The position numbers were made by a program, and so were the translations under genes. This document shows positions 45,575-56,262 of a DNA stretch of 64,000 nucleotides, in pieces. Within the stretch, counting starts at the first letter, position 1; every line of letters starts with the position of its first letter. Source of the DNA: Drosophila miranda (Eukaryota; Arthropoda; Insecta; Diptera; Drosophilidae); assembly GCF_003369915.1 (NCBI RefSeq), contig NC_046673.1:8044001-8108000 (forward strand). The letters are read 5' to 3'. The notes beneath the pieces were generated by a model. The model did not search any database. It was not told the DNA's origin and saw only the letters and a list, made by a program, of their open reading frames with translations.

Positions 45575-47152
45575 ATGGCGGTCCACCGAAGTAATGAAAA
45601 TTTAGCTTCGGCATTGATCAATCCAGACTCGCTTTGCATTATTTGCCAGGGAAATTTGCGGCAAGATCAGTTAATAGCTACCACGCCTTGTCACCACCGA
45701 TTTCATAATACGTGCGTATGCGAACATTTGAAAAGCGAAAAGTCTTGTCCAGTGTGCAAGTCGGAATGCGAACCTGGTAGACTGCGTTACGAAAATAATA
45801 CTCTAGCAGCAGAATTACACCTAAGCTCTGGCTCCATACCACCTAATGTTCGGGGAAACGAAGACAATGGGACGGTACAACTAGATCCAACCTTATTACG
45901 TAGAAAAGGGAGAACAAACAGCCGAGGTCGAGGGCGAGGAGCAACCCCTAAACGAGGAATGCAAACAAGGTATCAAGCTAGTTTAGATCAATATTTATCC
46001 GAGAGTCGACAGTCGATTAGTAGCAACGGAAATAGGTCACTTAGTAACGCTCAACCTGAAAACCTTACGAATTACATCCATTCGGTCATGCAAAATCAGG
46101 AGAAATCTATGAGGGAAAACCTTAGTTCGTTCATAAAAACTTCCATCGAACAAACTATACAGGCCCAGTTTTCCAACATGAATTTAGCCGCAGCGGCTGC
46201 TACGGGTAACGGAGGTCCCTCAGAGTCACACAGTAATATTAGACAAGACGTAGACAATGATAGTTACATGGTTAGAGGCGATTCCCAAGGAAGAACTCCT
46301 AGGAGTAGTCAAACAGCCGGAAATGTAGCACCGGCAAATGCGGCAAATATCCTACTAAGCTGGCGTCTTAAATTTGATGGTTCTCGAGACGCAATGCACG
46401 TAGAAGAATTTCTATATCGCGTTCGTGCTCTTACAGGACAGACTCTGGGGAATGATGACCAGTTACTTTGCGACAATCTGCATCTGCTTTTCACAGGTAA
46501 AGCCAGCGATTGGTTCTGGGATTTTCATCGAAGAAACCACCAATACTCCTGGTCATCGTTCTGTACAGCGTTTAGGCAAAGATTCGACGATCAGAAAGAT
46601 GATTTTGACCTTTGGGAAATGATACGGAAACGTCAACAGAAGGACAACGAATCCTTCGAAGATTTTCAGTCAGACATTGAGAAGTTAGTGGCACGACTTT
46701 CACACGAGATAAGCGAACTCAAGCTGATCGATATTCTTAAGCGGAATGCGAAAAGTGCTCTGCGATATGAGCTTTTGCATTTAAAAATACAGAATAGAAG
46801 TGAGTTGAGGGAGGAAGTTAAAAAGCATGAACACTTCTGTAAAGATGCTGGCAACTTTTTACAGAGAAACAGGGTAACTAGACCTCACGTATCAGAAATT
46901 CAGAGTGAGGAAGAAGAACTCGAAGAAGAGAGTATCTCCGAGCTACGCCGCAAGCGGTTTGTTTGCTGGAATTGCGACAAAACAGGTCATCGGTTTGAAG
47001 ATTGCGTAGCAGAACGCCGAGTCTCCTGTTATGGCTGCGGGGCGAAAAATACTTTTAAGCCAAAGTGCGAAAAATGTAACCCATCGGAAAACCGCAAGCG
47101 GGATGCGCAATCCAACACCATTCTGACGCATCCGGCAATGATGACAGAATGA
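45575..47152 (+). CDS. Gag of the Osvaldo/Ulysses-type element, with N-terminal RING-H2 finger
   Basis: 525 aa. Residues 21-61 form a textbook RING-H2 finger (C21, C24, C39, H41, H44, C47, C58, C61), the fold of E3 ubiquitin ligases. A basic RG-rich patch (about 111-128, TNSRGRGRGATPKRGMQ) follows. The Gag capsid-like helical domain spans roughly 265-420 (LKFDGSRDAMHVEEFLYRVR, LLFTGKASDWFWDFHRR, WSSFCTAFRQRF). Near 463-477 is a CCHC knuckle (CWNCDKTGHRFEDC) and next to it a further cysteine cluster. The stop overlaps the Pol ATG by four bases (ATGA), allowing coupled re-initiation or frameshifting as known in the group. Whether the RING finger is a family trait or a private acquisition I cannot tell. 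Confidence 0.85.
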   Translation: MAVHRSNENLASALINPDSLCIICQGNLRQDQLIATTPCHHRFHNTCVCEHLKSEKSCPVCKSECEPGRLRYENNTLAAELHLSSGSIPPNVRGNEDNGTVQLDPTLLRRKGRTNSRGRGRGATPKRGMQTRYQASLDQYLSESRQSISSNGNRSLSNAQPENLTNYIHSVMQNQEKSMRENLSSFIKTSIEQTIQAQFSNMNLAAAAATGNGGPSESHSNIRQDVDNDSYMVRGDSQGRTPRSSQTAGNVAPANAANILLSWRLKFDGSRDAMHVEEFLYRVRALTGQTLGNDDQLLCDNLHLLFTGKASDWFWDFHRRNHQYSWSSFCTAFRQRFDDQKDDFDLWEMIRKRQQKDNESFEDFQSDIEKLVARLSHEISELKLIDILKRNAKSALRYELLHLKIQNRSELREEVKKHEHFCKDAGNFLQRNRVTRPHVSEIQSEEEELEEESISELRRKRFVCWNCDKTGHRFEDCVAERRVSCYGCGAKNTFKPKCEKCNPSENRKRDAQSNTILTHPAMMTE

Positions 47153-50100
47153 AAGGGCAAACTTTCCAAGAAAACACCTCCAACCCGGATTGTCCAAAAA
47201 TTCGATCTAATAGGTCCCTTGTAGAGGCACAAACCCAGACGGAGGAGATAGATATAGATGGTGAAAGTTCCCGTTCAGATAAGCTAGAATTAAAGTATCA
47301 ACCAAAACGTTCGACCATACGATTAAGGCAATTCTGGACCAAGGTAAAGAAGGTGCGAAAAAGACTTGTCTCGTCGGTCCTTTTGAGCTCCGATAACAGA
47401 TTATTTATAGAACTAAGCATAGAAGAACAAAACTTCATGGCCTTGCTAGATTCGGGGGCGACGATAAGCTGTCTTGGAAGTGAAGCCGCTAAGTCGTTCG
47501 CGCAACACGCCAAGGCAAAGAAATGCTCCGGAAATATTCGAACGGCCAATAATGAATCTTGTAAGGTAGTAGCGAAAATTACCGTTCCCATAACTTTTCG
47601 CGATCATACTAAGGAGATAGAATTTTTCATTATACCCGCCTTGAAACAAAATGTGTATTTAGGGATTGATTTCTGGATAGAATTCGGTCTTGTAGCAAGA
47701 CTTTTAACGGATAGATCGGTGGTACAAGAATTAGACGTAGGAAATGAAACCAGGGCTTCGGAATCCCCGCCAGTACACGATCTAAGCAAAGACCAAAAGG
47801 TTAGACTAGAATCCGTGATCCATTCGTTTCCTTCGTTTGAAAGGGAAGGATTAGGACGTACGAAAGCTATCCAACACACGATCGAAATGGTACCCGATAG
47901 ACCAGTCAAACAACGCCATTGGCCGATTTCACCCGCGAAGGAAAAGTTAATGTTTGACGAAGTGGAGAAAATGCTGGCATTAGACGTGATCGAGGAATCG
48001 AATAGCTCCTGGAGTAGCAATTGCGTTTTAGTTAAGAAAGGTACGAAAAATCGATTATGTTTAGATTCTCGAGAAATTAATAAGAACACTCGCAAAGATG
48101 CCTACCCTTTACCACATATTGATGGCATTCTTAGTAGATTACCACCAGCCAAATACATAACGGGACTTGACATGAAACACGCATACTGGCAGATTCCTTT
48201 GGAAGAAAAATCTCGGCACTATACAGCTTTTACCATTCCCAATAGGCCGCTTTACCAGTATAAGGTAATGCCGTTTGGCTTAACTAATGCCGCTCAAACG
48301 TTGTGCCGACTTATGGATCAGGTGATACCTGCACACCTCAGGAATCGGGTTTTTGTCTATTTGGACGATTTACTGGTGCTCTCAGATGACTTTGATTCAC
48401 ACTTGGTGCTGTTACAAGAGGTAGCGATGCATTTGCGTAAGGCAAATCTCACGATTAATATAGCCAAGTCAAACTTTTGTATACGGGAGATTAAATATCT
48501 GGGGTTCATAATAGGTTATGGTCAGTTAAAGACAGATCCGGGGAAAATAAAATCCATAATGGAGTTCCCGATCCCAAAAACGGTGAAACAGATAAGGAGA
48601 TTTCTAGGACTTGCTGGATGGTACAGACGCTTTGTCGATAACTATGCCACCGTCAGCTACCCCTTAACGGAACTACTAAAAAAGCATCAACCACTTAAGT
48701 GGAACGCATCAGCTGAAGAAGCTTTCAATAAACTCAAATCCTGCTTAACATCTGCTCCAATCCTAGCCACCCCCGATTTTAAGAAACCCTTTTTGTTAAT
48801 ATGTGACGCAAGCACCTTTGGTTTGGGCTGCGTACTAGCTCAATTAAACGAGGAAGGGATAGAATTACCTATAGCGTTTATGTCCGAGAAACTTTCCAAG
48901 GCGCAACGAAACTATTCGGTCACTGAACTCGAGTGCTTGGCAGTGATTAAAGGAATAAAGAAGTTTAGAGCTTACGTAGAAGGACAGGATTTCCAAGTTA
49001 TAACGGACCATGCGTCCCTACAATGGCTTATGAGGCAAAAAGATTTGTCAGGTCGCTTGGCCCGCTGGGCTATAAAATTACAGGGATTTAATTTTCAAAT
49101 ATCACATCGAAAAGGGTCCGAAAACGTAGTGGCCGACGCGTTGTCACGCCAAGATGAACCCGAGGTAAGAGAGCTGAACGGCAACGGACCCATAGTCGAC
49201 CTTACTTCTACAGAGTTTAAATCGAACGAATACATGGATCTAATAGAACACATAAGGCTTAATCAACTTAAGTTACCCGATTTGAAAATTGACGATAATT
49301 TGGTGTATAAAAGAACCGAACCATCTTCAGGGGACGAGATAGCAGATAAACAAACTTGGAAGCTTTGGATTCCATCAGGCCTTACCAGCGATATAATTTC
49401 CAGGGCTCATGACCCCCCAGACGCTTCCCACAGTGGTATTGGGAAAACCGTTGAAAAGGTGAAAAGGTACTTGTTTTGGCCAAAAATGGTTACACAAATA
49501 CGAGCCTATGTATCAAAATGCGATGTTTGTCGCCAGACCAAAAGTGCTAATGTCGTGCTAAGACCACCAATGGGTAAGCCAATGATTTCAGAAAGACCTT
49601 TTCAAAAGCTTTATCTGGATTTGTTGGGCCCGTATCCGCGTTCCAAGCAAGGGAATATTGGTATCTTAATAATTGTAGATCACAACACCAAATTTCATTT
49701 CTTATGTCCGCTCAAAAAGTTTACCTCAAGTAAAGTGTGTGACTTCCTAGAAAATATGTTATTTAGTACTTTCGGGGTCCCTGAGACTATACTTACCGAT
49801 AATGGTTCGCAGTTTGTCTCTGGGAATTTCAAGTCATTTCTTACCAGATTCGGGGTAACTCACCGCTGCACTGCCATATATTCACCGCAAGCCAATGCCA
49901 GTGAACGGTTAAACCGATCCGTGTTAGCGGCTATAAGAGCGTACGTCGGCAAAGATCATACTAATTGGGACAACAAGTTACCTGAAATTAGTGCAGCGTT
50001 ACGAGCCAATATCCATAGAAGCACAGGGTATTCGCCATATTTTCTTGCTTTTGGGCAGAATATGATTCTTAACGGAAAGGATTATGAACTACTTAGACGA

Positions 50101-50436
50101 CTAAATCTCCTATCGGATGACACCAGAGTCGAATATCCAAATGTAGTACAAGTATGTCGACAAGCCGCCCAACAAAAGGTAGCTGAATCACACGAGCAGA
50201 ATGCGAGGACATACAACTTACGTAGCCGGGTCCGTCAACTTAAAGTCGGAGACGTCGTGTATGCCCGGAACTTTTGTCAGAGCAACGCTTTAAAAAAGTT
50301 CAGCGCTAAGCTGGCGCCTGTGTTTATATCAGCCAAGGTTATTCGCCGAGTGGGGACAATGTATTACCAATTAGCTAGCGAAGATAAGAAAAACTTAGGA
50401 GTCTATCACTTGAAAGATATTCAGCTTAAACCTTAG
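47149..50436 (+). CDS. Pol of the Osvaldo/Ulysses-type element
   Basis: 1095 aa, in Ty3-like order. The retropepsin motif is LLDSGATISCLG (about residue 100). Reverse transcriptase has FGLTNAAQTLCRLMD and the active-site YLDD at about 403. RNase H runs about 535-660 (LICDASTFGLGCVLAQ, TELECLAVIKGI, ITDHASLQWLM). The integrase has an HHCC zinc-binding region (HSGIGKT ... CDVCRQTK) and core acidic residues near 822, 883 and 917 (LYLDLLGPYPRS, ILTDNGSQFVSG, NASERLNRS). The C-terminus carries a chromo-like/GPY-type segment (LKVGDVVYAR). It overlaps Gag by four bases. Sits entirely between the LTRs; no envelope frame follows. Confidence 0.9.
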   Translation: MKGQTFQENTSNPDCPKIRSNRSLVEAQTQTEEIDIDGESSRSDKLELKYQPKRSTIRLRQFWTKVKKVRKRLVSSVLLSSDNRLFIELSIEEQNFMALLDSGATISCLGSEAAKSFAQHAKAKKCSGNIRTANNESCKVVAKITVPITFRDHTKEIEFFIIPALKQNVYLGIDFWIEFGLVARLLTDRSVVQELDVGNETRASESPPVHDLSKDQKVRLESVIHSFPSFEREGLGRTKAIQHTIEMVPDRPVKQRHWPISPAKEKLMFDEVEKMLALDVIEESNSSWSSNCVLVKKGTKNRLCLDSREINKNTRKDAYPLPHIDGILSRLPPAKYITGLDMKHAYWQIPLEEKSRHYTAFTIPNRPLYQYKVMPFGLTNAAQTLCRLMDQVIPAHLRNRVFVYLDDLLVLSDDFDSHLVLLQEVAMHLRKANLTINIAKSNFCIREIKYLGFIIGYGQLKTDPGKIKSIMEFPIPKTVKQIRRFLGLAGWYRRFVDNYATVSYPLTELLKKHQPLKWNASAEEAFNKLKSCLTSAPILATPDFKKPFLLICDASTFGLGCVLAQLNEEGIELPIAFMSEKLSKAQRNYSVTELECLAVIKGIKKFRAYVEGQDFQVITDHASLQWLMRQKDLSGRLARWAIKLQGFNFQISHRKGSENVVADALSRQDEPEVRELNGNGPIVDLTSTEFKSNEYMDLIEHIRLNQLKLPDLKIDDNLVYKRTEPSSGDEIADKQTWKLWIPSGLTSDIISRAHDPPDASHSGIGKTVEKVKRYLFWPKMVTQIRAYVSKCDVCRQTKSANVVLRPPMGKPMISERPFQKLYLDLLGPYPRSKQGNIGILIIVDHNTKFHFLCPLKKFTSSKVCDFLENMLFSTFGVPETILTDNGSQFVSGNFKSFLTRFGVTHRCTAIYSPQANASERLNRSVLAAIRAYVGKDHTNWDNKLPEISAALRANIHRSTGYSPYFLAFGQNMILNGKDYELLRRLNLLSDDTRVEYPNVVQVCRQAAQQKVAESHEQNARTYNLRSRVRQLKVGDVVYARNFCQSNALKKFSAKLAPVFISAKVIRRVGTMYYQLASEDKKNLGVYHLKDIQLKP

Positions 50437-50494
50437 TAAATGGCCTTCTTCAGTTTAAGTCTCATTGTGAGAACAATTACGTCTTCAACTGTGG

Positions 50495-52808
50495 TGTAGG
50501 GGCCGAATTAAGGGAACGAGTGTAGAACATCACGGATAAGCATAGTTTTCTTTTGGTAATGCTTAAAAGTGCAGAGACATAGTAACTCCGAAAGTGGATC
50601 GTAAGCTGCAAGCTTTCCGAAAAGCTTTCTAAAGAGAGTCGGCGCGCAGCGCACGCATTTAAGCGAAAGACGTCACGTTTACCTTGACCCAAGAGAGTAG
50701 CGTAGCGTAGGGAGAGCATAGATTAAAAGCTTGCCCAAAAGTTCGCTCAAATGGGCGAAAGATCATCCGATTATGCAGTTTAAATTCCCAACATCATCCG
50801 ATTATGCAGTTAAAGTTCCTAAGATCATCCGATTATGCAGTTAAAATTCCCCAAATATCATCCGATCTTCGAGCTTTTGGTTCGGTACCGCTTGGCTGAA
50901 CTTGCAGAAGTTGGGCTGGAGTATTGACAAAGGATCGATTGATTAAAGCGGACGTGTTTGTGCTATACTCGGGAATAAATAAATATATATATATATATAT
51001 TTAGCCAACGAACAGTTCTGGCAACTACGCCATACCTCGTGAACCGAGTTCAATAAAGACCCAGAATCAGGAGTAATTAACCAGGAAAGCAGTGTAAAGA
51101 AAAGAAAACATAGCTGGTATGTCCGTGATTAATTTGGAAAGTGTTCGTGGTAAAATATATATATATGAATTTGTGTTATAGGACGGCGGCCCGTAGCCAC
51201 GGTACCGCTCGTGCGATCATCAGTCGCATAGGAGTGCATATACGGTGTGGTCTATGAGAGGAGTGTTGCCGGTGGATTGATAAGACAAGTAGTAAACCCG
51301 CGGGAGGCACCGAGCAGCGAAGCCTGCAGCTTGACGTTGTCCGTCGAAAGCCTCAACAACCGTGTGGATGCACGGCGAAAACCAAGAGGCGCCTCCGGAC
51401 CCTTATTTTTTGGCGCCGTTGACGCCACCCGTTTATCGAGCCTCCAATGAGAGTGTAGTCCGCAGACCGACGTCAAATTTGATCGGCAACCTGAAGCCCA
51501 GCTAAGGAGTTAATTTACCCCATCTTCAAGTGATTTAGCTGCGCCAGCGACACCCAATAATGAACTCGAATTGATTGCATTATTGTTGGATTCTTCCGGA
51601 GGCGCAGTCCTACTCAGCCTGGCTGACATGTCTCTCGATCACGGCAATAGAGGACCATAGTTACTCGTGGATGTAACACAAGCCCCTTTTTCCTCTAGAT
51701 TTCATGTGCCAGGCTAAAAACCATTCTCTTTCGTCACACGATGTATACAGTTTTATAGTTAGTTATGTAACACAGCCAACATAATGGTTTTTGGAAACTA
51801 ATGGGTATGAGAGCAACATTAATTTTCCTTGAGGTTACAAAGCAGTACACTCTAGTACGCTCATGTGCACATATACTCGTATTAAATATCTTTTCCTTTC
51901 CTTAGAACTATGCACCAACGTCATCATTGAGCTCAACGATCACGAATGGAAAAAGCGGTACTAGCCTACCAAAAGCGCTGTGAGTTTGTAAATAAGAACA
52001 AGTACATATATGCACTGAGCTGGGAAGTAACCTGCGTGTTACATGTAATTTTCTATTGATATTCCCTTTATAAATCCGTAACCATAATGTATTGGTACCT
52101 CTCACCCCTTTAGAATCTGTTACCCATATATGATGGTCATTTTTAAATCTTTATTTTTCTTAATATTTCTTCGCAATTACTTACTAATATATTAAGCTAT
52201 CGAGACACAACAAAAATGGATTTAATTATAAGTTAAGAAAACCCCCCCCCAAGAATTTAGTTATATGATTAGGGATTTATTGAAATATATATATATAATG
52301 ATATTGATTTTGAAGTACAACCCTAATATGTTCTAAATTCGGTACTCCGCCCTCAGAAAGGCATGATCGAAGTGGTGGGATGATAACTGTTTAACGTTCT
52401 TCAAGGGTCTATACGGTCAGGTTACCTGTATAGCATAGGTCGGGAGGGTAGAGAAGATAGAGATACTCACTAACACCGGAGTTTCTCATCATTTGAGTAG
52501 AGTAATTGATAAGTATGTCCACACTTTCCACAACCAACTTTTTAGTCCCATAACCAATTCCTGGCTCCGGTTAAACCTGGATTCTGTTGTTAGTTTTATG
52601 TTTGGTTCTTCTTTTTTTTTATTATTATTTTATTATTTTTAAATGTGCACCTAAAACATTATGCGAGTGTGTGTCAGTATGTGATAGGAGAGAGTAGAAC
52701 GAACCCCGACAATCCGGCGAGCTTAGTCAGAGCATAGCTAGAGGTGCACACGAAATCTCTTCATACTAGTATGGGTAAACGACAGCTATCCCACACCTGC
52801 ACGCTACA
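50495..52808 (+). repeat. 3' LTR of the Osvaldo/Ulysses-type element
   Basis: 2314 bp, differing visibly from the 5' LTR by one A/G substitution near 50933 and a C9 rather than C10 run near 52242. Confidence 0.9.
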
Positions 52809-52812
52809 CGCC

Positions 52813-53255
52813 ATCGTCACCGAACAGGCCGCGAACTCCGCGTCCACCTTTGCCCACAGGCTTCGGAGTTGTTCTCGATGGACTTGGGAGAGCGAGCGGG
52901 TTGGTGTGCTAGCATCTGGAGCGCTGAGCTTCTGGTCGAAGCGGGTCAGTCTGCTTGCGGCCAAGGCAAACTTAGACTGTGCGGAACTGGCGGCCATAGT
53001 GCTAGGAGCCGTGCGAGGGACTCCCGAGGGTAGCAACAAATCCTCGAAGGCATGTGGTGCGTGAGCCCTGGACGTGGTCGGACCTCGCTCAGCTGGGGCC
53101 GGACGGGAAGATGTGGGCGTAGTGGCTGAGCCGTTGGAGCTGGGTGGATGGGTCAAACTCAGCGAACTCACCCGCTTAAACTTCTTGCGAGATTTCTTCT
53201 CAACAGTGGGCATGTTTTGCTGATGGATCTGCGATAACGCGTAGTAGAGTCGCAA
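52813..53255 (-). CDS. BEL/Pao N-terminal Gag portion
   Basis: A minus-strand coding portion of the same BEL element on the far side of the nested insertion. It is rich in S, P, T and basic residues (KKSRKKFKRVSSLSL) and then helical (QVHREQLRSLWAKVDAEF). No zinc cluster occurs here. Orientation and position agree with the upstream LTR at 54346-54674. Confidence 0.65.
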
Positions 53256-54345
53256 AGGTAGGTGAGCGGAAAAGGCGACGTGGAATTTCAGAACTACGAA
53301 CCGTGGATATGTGGTTTTGGTGGAATTTATTGCGAGTATTTAAATTATGGAAATAGTACACCGTGGCCGGAATATATAGATATAAATACTACGATTGAAC
53401 TACGGTTGAAAACAATATACTCTCGAAATGCAGGGTAGCGCGTCACTTGGCGTTCCGTTACAGTCAAGCGCGGCACCGAAAAATATTCTCCCAACAACTA
53501 CAACGCAGGCAAACGGTGGAGAAGCGAAAAGAAAAACGAAAAGAATGCACCGCTGCTGCTGCTTGTATGTGTGCATGTATGGCTGTAAGTGCTATGTACC
53601 GCGGCTTGGGTTGAAGAGATGTCAAACAACGGGTAAAACGGTGGATAACCGTTTTATATACAATATGTGTATATATTATATAGATGTGCAAGAATATGCT
53701 AATTTAAAATGCATACGTATAGATATGTAAGATAAATACATATGTACATATGTATGTATGTGCAGTATGTATGGATCGTTATTTTGTTGGTAGTATAATT
53801 AGTTAAATAAGGAGGCGCAGTGATATGTTATTTTATTTCCTTATAAAACCGACAAACTATGGAACGTTGAGCATGCACGGAATAAACCACAAAAATAATT
53901 GCAAGAATATGCCTTTATGTTTGTTGCCAGCCGCTTGGATTGCGTTGCGATGTGTACATACATGTATGTATGTATGTATGTTAGCAACGAAAGCTTAGCT
54001 GGTAGCTGGAGAGGTAAGAATATTATTTACACTGGATCGGAAGCTGAACGCAGGAGTTAGCTCGGATCAAATTAAACCTTTGGAGAAGTAGGAAGCCACA
54101 ACCGTTGGCAGAACGAAGTATGGTTTAATTTGGAGCTAGATCGAGAAATAAATACATACACATGCATGTACATATGCCACGGGAACTCGGACTGGGATGG
54201 AAAACTCGCACAAAATCACTGCACTGTTGTTAGGCACAATCGAAGAGTACTTATGTATGTATCTTAAACTTGGAGCGATCCGCCGATGCTGGCTGGGGTG
54301 AGCTTCTCCTTATGGGGAAGGCGAAGATCCGGCTCGAAGGACCAA

Positions 54346-54674
54346 TGTTTGTAGTGGGGCGGATCGAAGCTCAACTCTCCCACACCGCAATTGCGGTAGC
54401 CGTCATAAGAAATGAAAACCGTTATGTTTAGTGGTATATATATAATTATGTGTGTGTATTTGGTTGGACGGTCGCGCGGTAGATCGGCCGTCTGAAGCGG
54501 GGGTGAAATCGTAACTGCTTAACTCTATGCCTTATGGTGCTTTTTCTGCCGTGAGCGCCGTGTGGATCGTGGATTGTGGATCCGAGCGCCGCTCCGAGCG
54601 CGCGAGAGCGAGTTGGGACCGGGGCGCACGGAGTTGGCACAGTGCGCGGAAATTGTTTACGGCTGGCCTGAACA
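54346..54674 (-). repeat. BEL/Pao upstream LTR
   Basis: 329 bp, TG...CA ends, followed on the minus strand by the tRNA-Tyr-type primer site. The 53256-54345 stretch after it is an untranslated leader with tatgtatg microsatellites and no gene. Confidence 0.85.
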
Positions 54675-54677
54675 ATA

Positions 54678-54772
54678 GATATGCCAGTTCATGCTAAAAA
54701 GCGTCACACGATGAGTTACCAGTTTGAATACCCCAGAGACCTCGGCTCTGGAGTTCGGGTACTGACTCGTCA
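54678..54772 (+). repeat. Left inverted repeat of the island
   Basis: Reads atgccagttcatgctaaaaa, then agcgtcacacgatgagttac, and on to gttcgggtactgac. It pairs with 59277-59370. The BEL/Pao element inserted immediately to its left. Confidence 0.75.
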
Positions 54773-56262
54773 TCATGAGAGAGCGCAGAGAGAACATCTT
54801 TGCATAAGTTAGTACACCGCAATATGTTTCGACAAAAATATGTGTTTGAGTCCTTTTTTCGTTTTCAGAGATCTGATGCTGATGCTAATTTATATTTTCT
54901 GTTGTGCCTCCAGCATATTTGAATGTATGGGTGCACACGTATTCTCACGTATTCTCACACGTGTGTGTGTTCTAGTATTGCTGGCCCCTAGAACTGAAAT
55001 TAAAGTTTGGTTCTTGTTTTGTGTCTATTGATGACCTGACCTGCCGCCATAAAATAAATGATGAATGGGCAAGTGGTGGGGGTATGATACACTAGGGCGC
55101 GGGAAATAAAATAGAAGCTGTTATTTGTTTGATTTGTATTACAAAATATAAAATATTACAATAATATAATTTATACAAATATAATAATAATAAATTACAA
55201 TATGTAAACTTTTAATAGCACGGTTTTATTATATGTTCTTCTTTCTTGATCGTCGTATTCGAATGAATGTGTGTTGGCATATCGATACTTGTCGAGGACA
55301 AGTATCGATATATCGAGTACATTGGTATTTCTTATAATACTATCGATGAGTTAATCTTAAACTAATATTCAAATCTTATAAACTAATATTCATATCTTAC
55401 AAATAACTAATTTATAACATTTATTTCCTTATTTTAAACAGATTGATTATAATTTATAAATTATAAAAATTAGGTAAACGCCGTCGGTTCTTGACTTCTT
55501 TGTTTATTATAACTAAAATAATGATGTGTCTAAATAAACGATATAAGAAGAAATATATACATATATACTTAAATAAATATGCATAAATATAAATGGAATT
55601 TGTTTTATATATATTTCAAATCAATTGTCAATAGCGCGCTTTCCGACGGGAATGTGCAAAGCAAAAATTTAGATGCGTGTCGCACCATGAATACTCTCAT
55701 GGACAATACCCAAACATTTTCTAATTAAATTATGTAACATCTTATGTACATACGTATGTACATAACTATGTCAGTTTATTACATTCGTATATTGCATGAG
55801 GGTATTTAAAAATACTGTTGTATTCTTTAAAAAGTTCTAGTATCCTAAAATACTCTAAATCAAAGAAACGAACCGGAACAAAATTCAAATTGTATGCATG
55901 CCTTTGTCACAAGATTTCGAGACTTGGTATATCCATCATACTCGCATACATACATACATTACATCCAGTTGCACGCCATGTTTCCAAGCTAATAATGTTG
56001 AGTTTGCCACGTTTGGTGAACTTTAAGGTCTGTGGTGTGTTTAAATTGAGGGCGCCGTTTGAATGTTGATTTCTGAATGTTGAAGAGCTTGTGTCTGAGC
56101 TCTTACAAGTAAAATTAGTTTTGAAGCAAAAAAGCATGTTTTATTCCCAAGCATTTCAAGCTTAGGAACAGTAAATGTAGTTGTTCTGTTTAATTACACA
56201 CACGACATGTACGAGTACTCATACAAAAAACCGCATTAACTATGATTGATCTTCGGCAGACT
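54773..56262. other. AT-rich stretch without a gene
   Basis: Mostly A/T with long runs and a few tacatacg-type microsatellites. A patch at 54797-54837 (agaacatctttgcata...caccgcaatatgtt) recurs in the same orientation at about 58412-58452. A perfect hairpin lies at 55279-55311. No coding signal: the open frames (for example 54840-55031 and 55818-56069) are low complexity. Confidence 0.5.
55279..55311. repeat. Perfect 15-bp inverted repeat (hairpin) with DRE cores
   Basis: atatcgatacttgtc, a three-base loop (gag), then gacaagtatcgatat. Each arm contains TATCGATA, so the hairpin is also a pair of facing DREF/BEAF-type sites. A further tatcgag follows. Confidence 0.7.

Larger units (their letters stand above)
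42517..52808 (+). mobile_element. Osvaldo/Ulysses-type Ty3-like LTR retrotransposon, looks whole
   Basis: A 10.3-kb element with very long LTRs (2315 and 2314 bp) and a 4-bp target duplication CGCC (42513-42516 and 52809-52812). The primer site TGGCGCCCAACGTGGGGC (44836-44853) matches tRNA-Lys(CUU). Gag and Pol frames follow and end 58 bp before the right LTR, so there is no envelope gene. Long LTRs, a tRNA-Lys primer and the gene plan resemble Ulysses of D. virilis more than Osvaldo. I saw only one substitution and one C-run length difference between the LTRs, so the insertion is very recent. It sits inside the BEL/Pao Gag region. 44854-45574 is an untranslated leader. Confidence 0.88.
39533..54674 (-). 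mobile_element. BEL/Pao-family LTR element, interrupted by a nested element
   Basis: The minus-strand element is bounded by 329-bp LTRs (54346-54674 upstream, 39533-39861 downstream) that differ at one visible base. A 5-bp target duplication ATAGA flanks it (39528-39532 and 54675-54679). The primer site next to the upstream LTR, TGGTCCTTCGAGCCGGAT (54344-54327), matches the 3' end of tRNA-Tyr. A G-rich polypurine tract abuts the downstream LTR. Gag and protease parts are recognisable; I do not recognise reverse transcriptase or integrase. It is broken, at least by the nested insertion at 42517-52808. LTR near-identity implies a recent insertion. Target-site context is one inverted repeat of the white/angel island. 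Confidence 0.85.
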
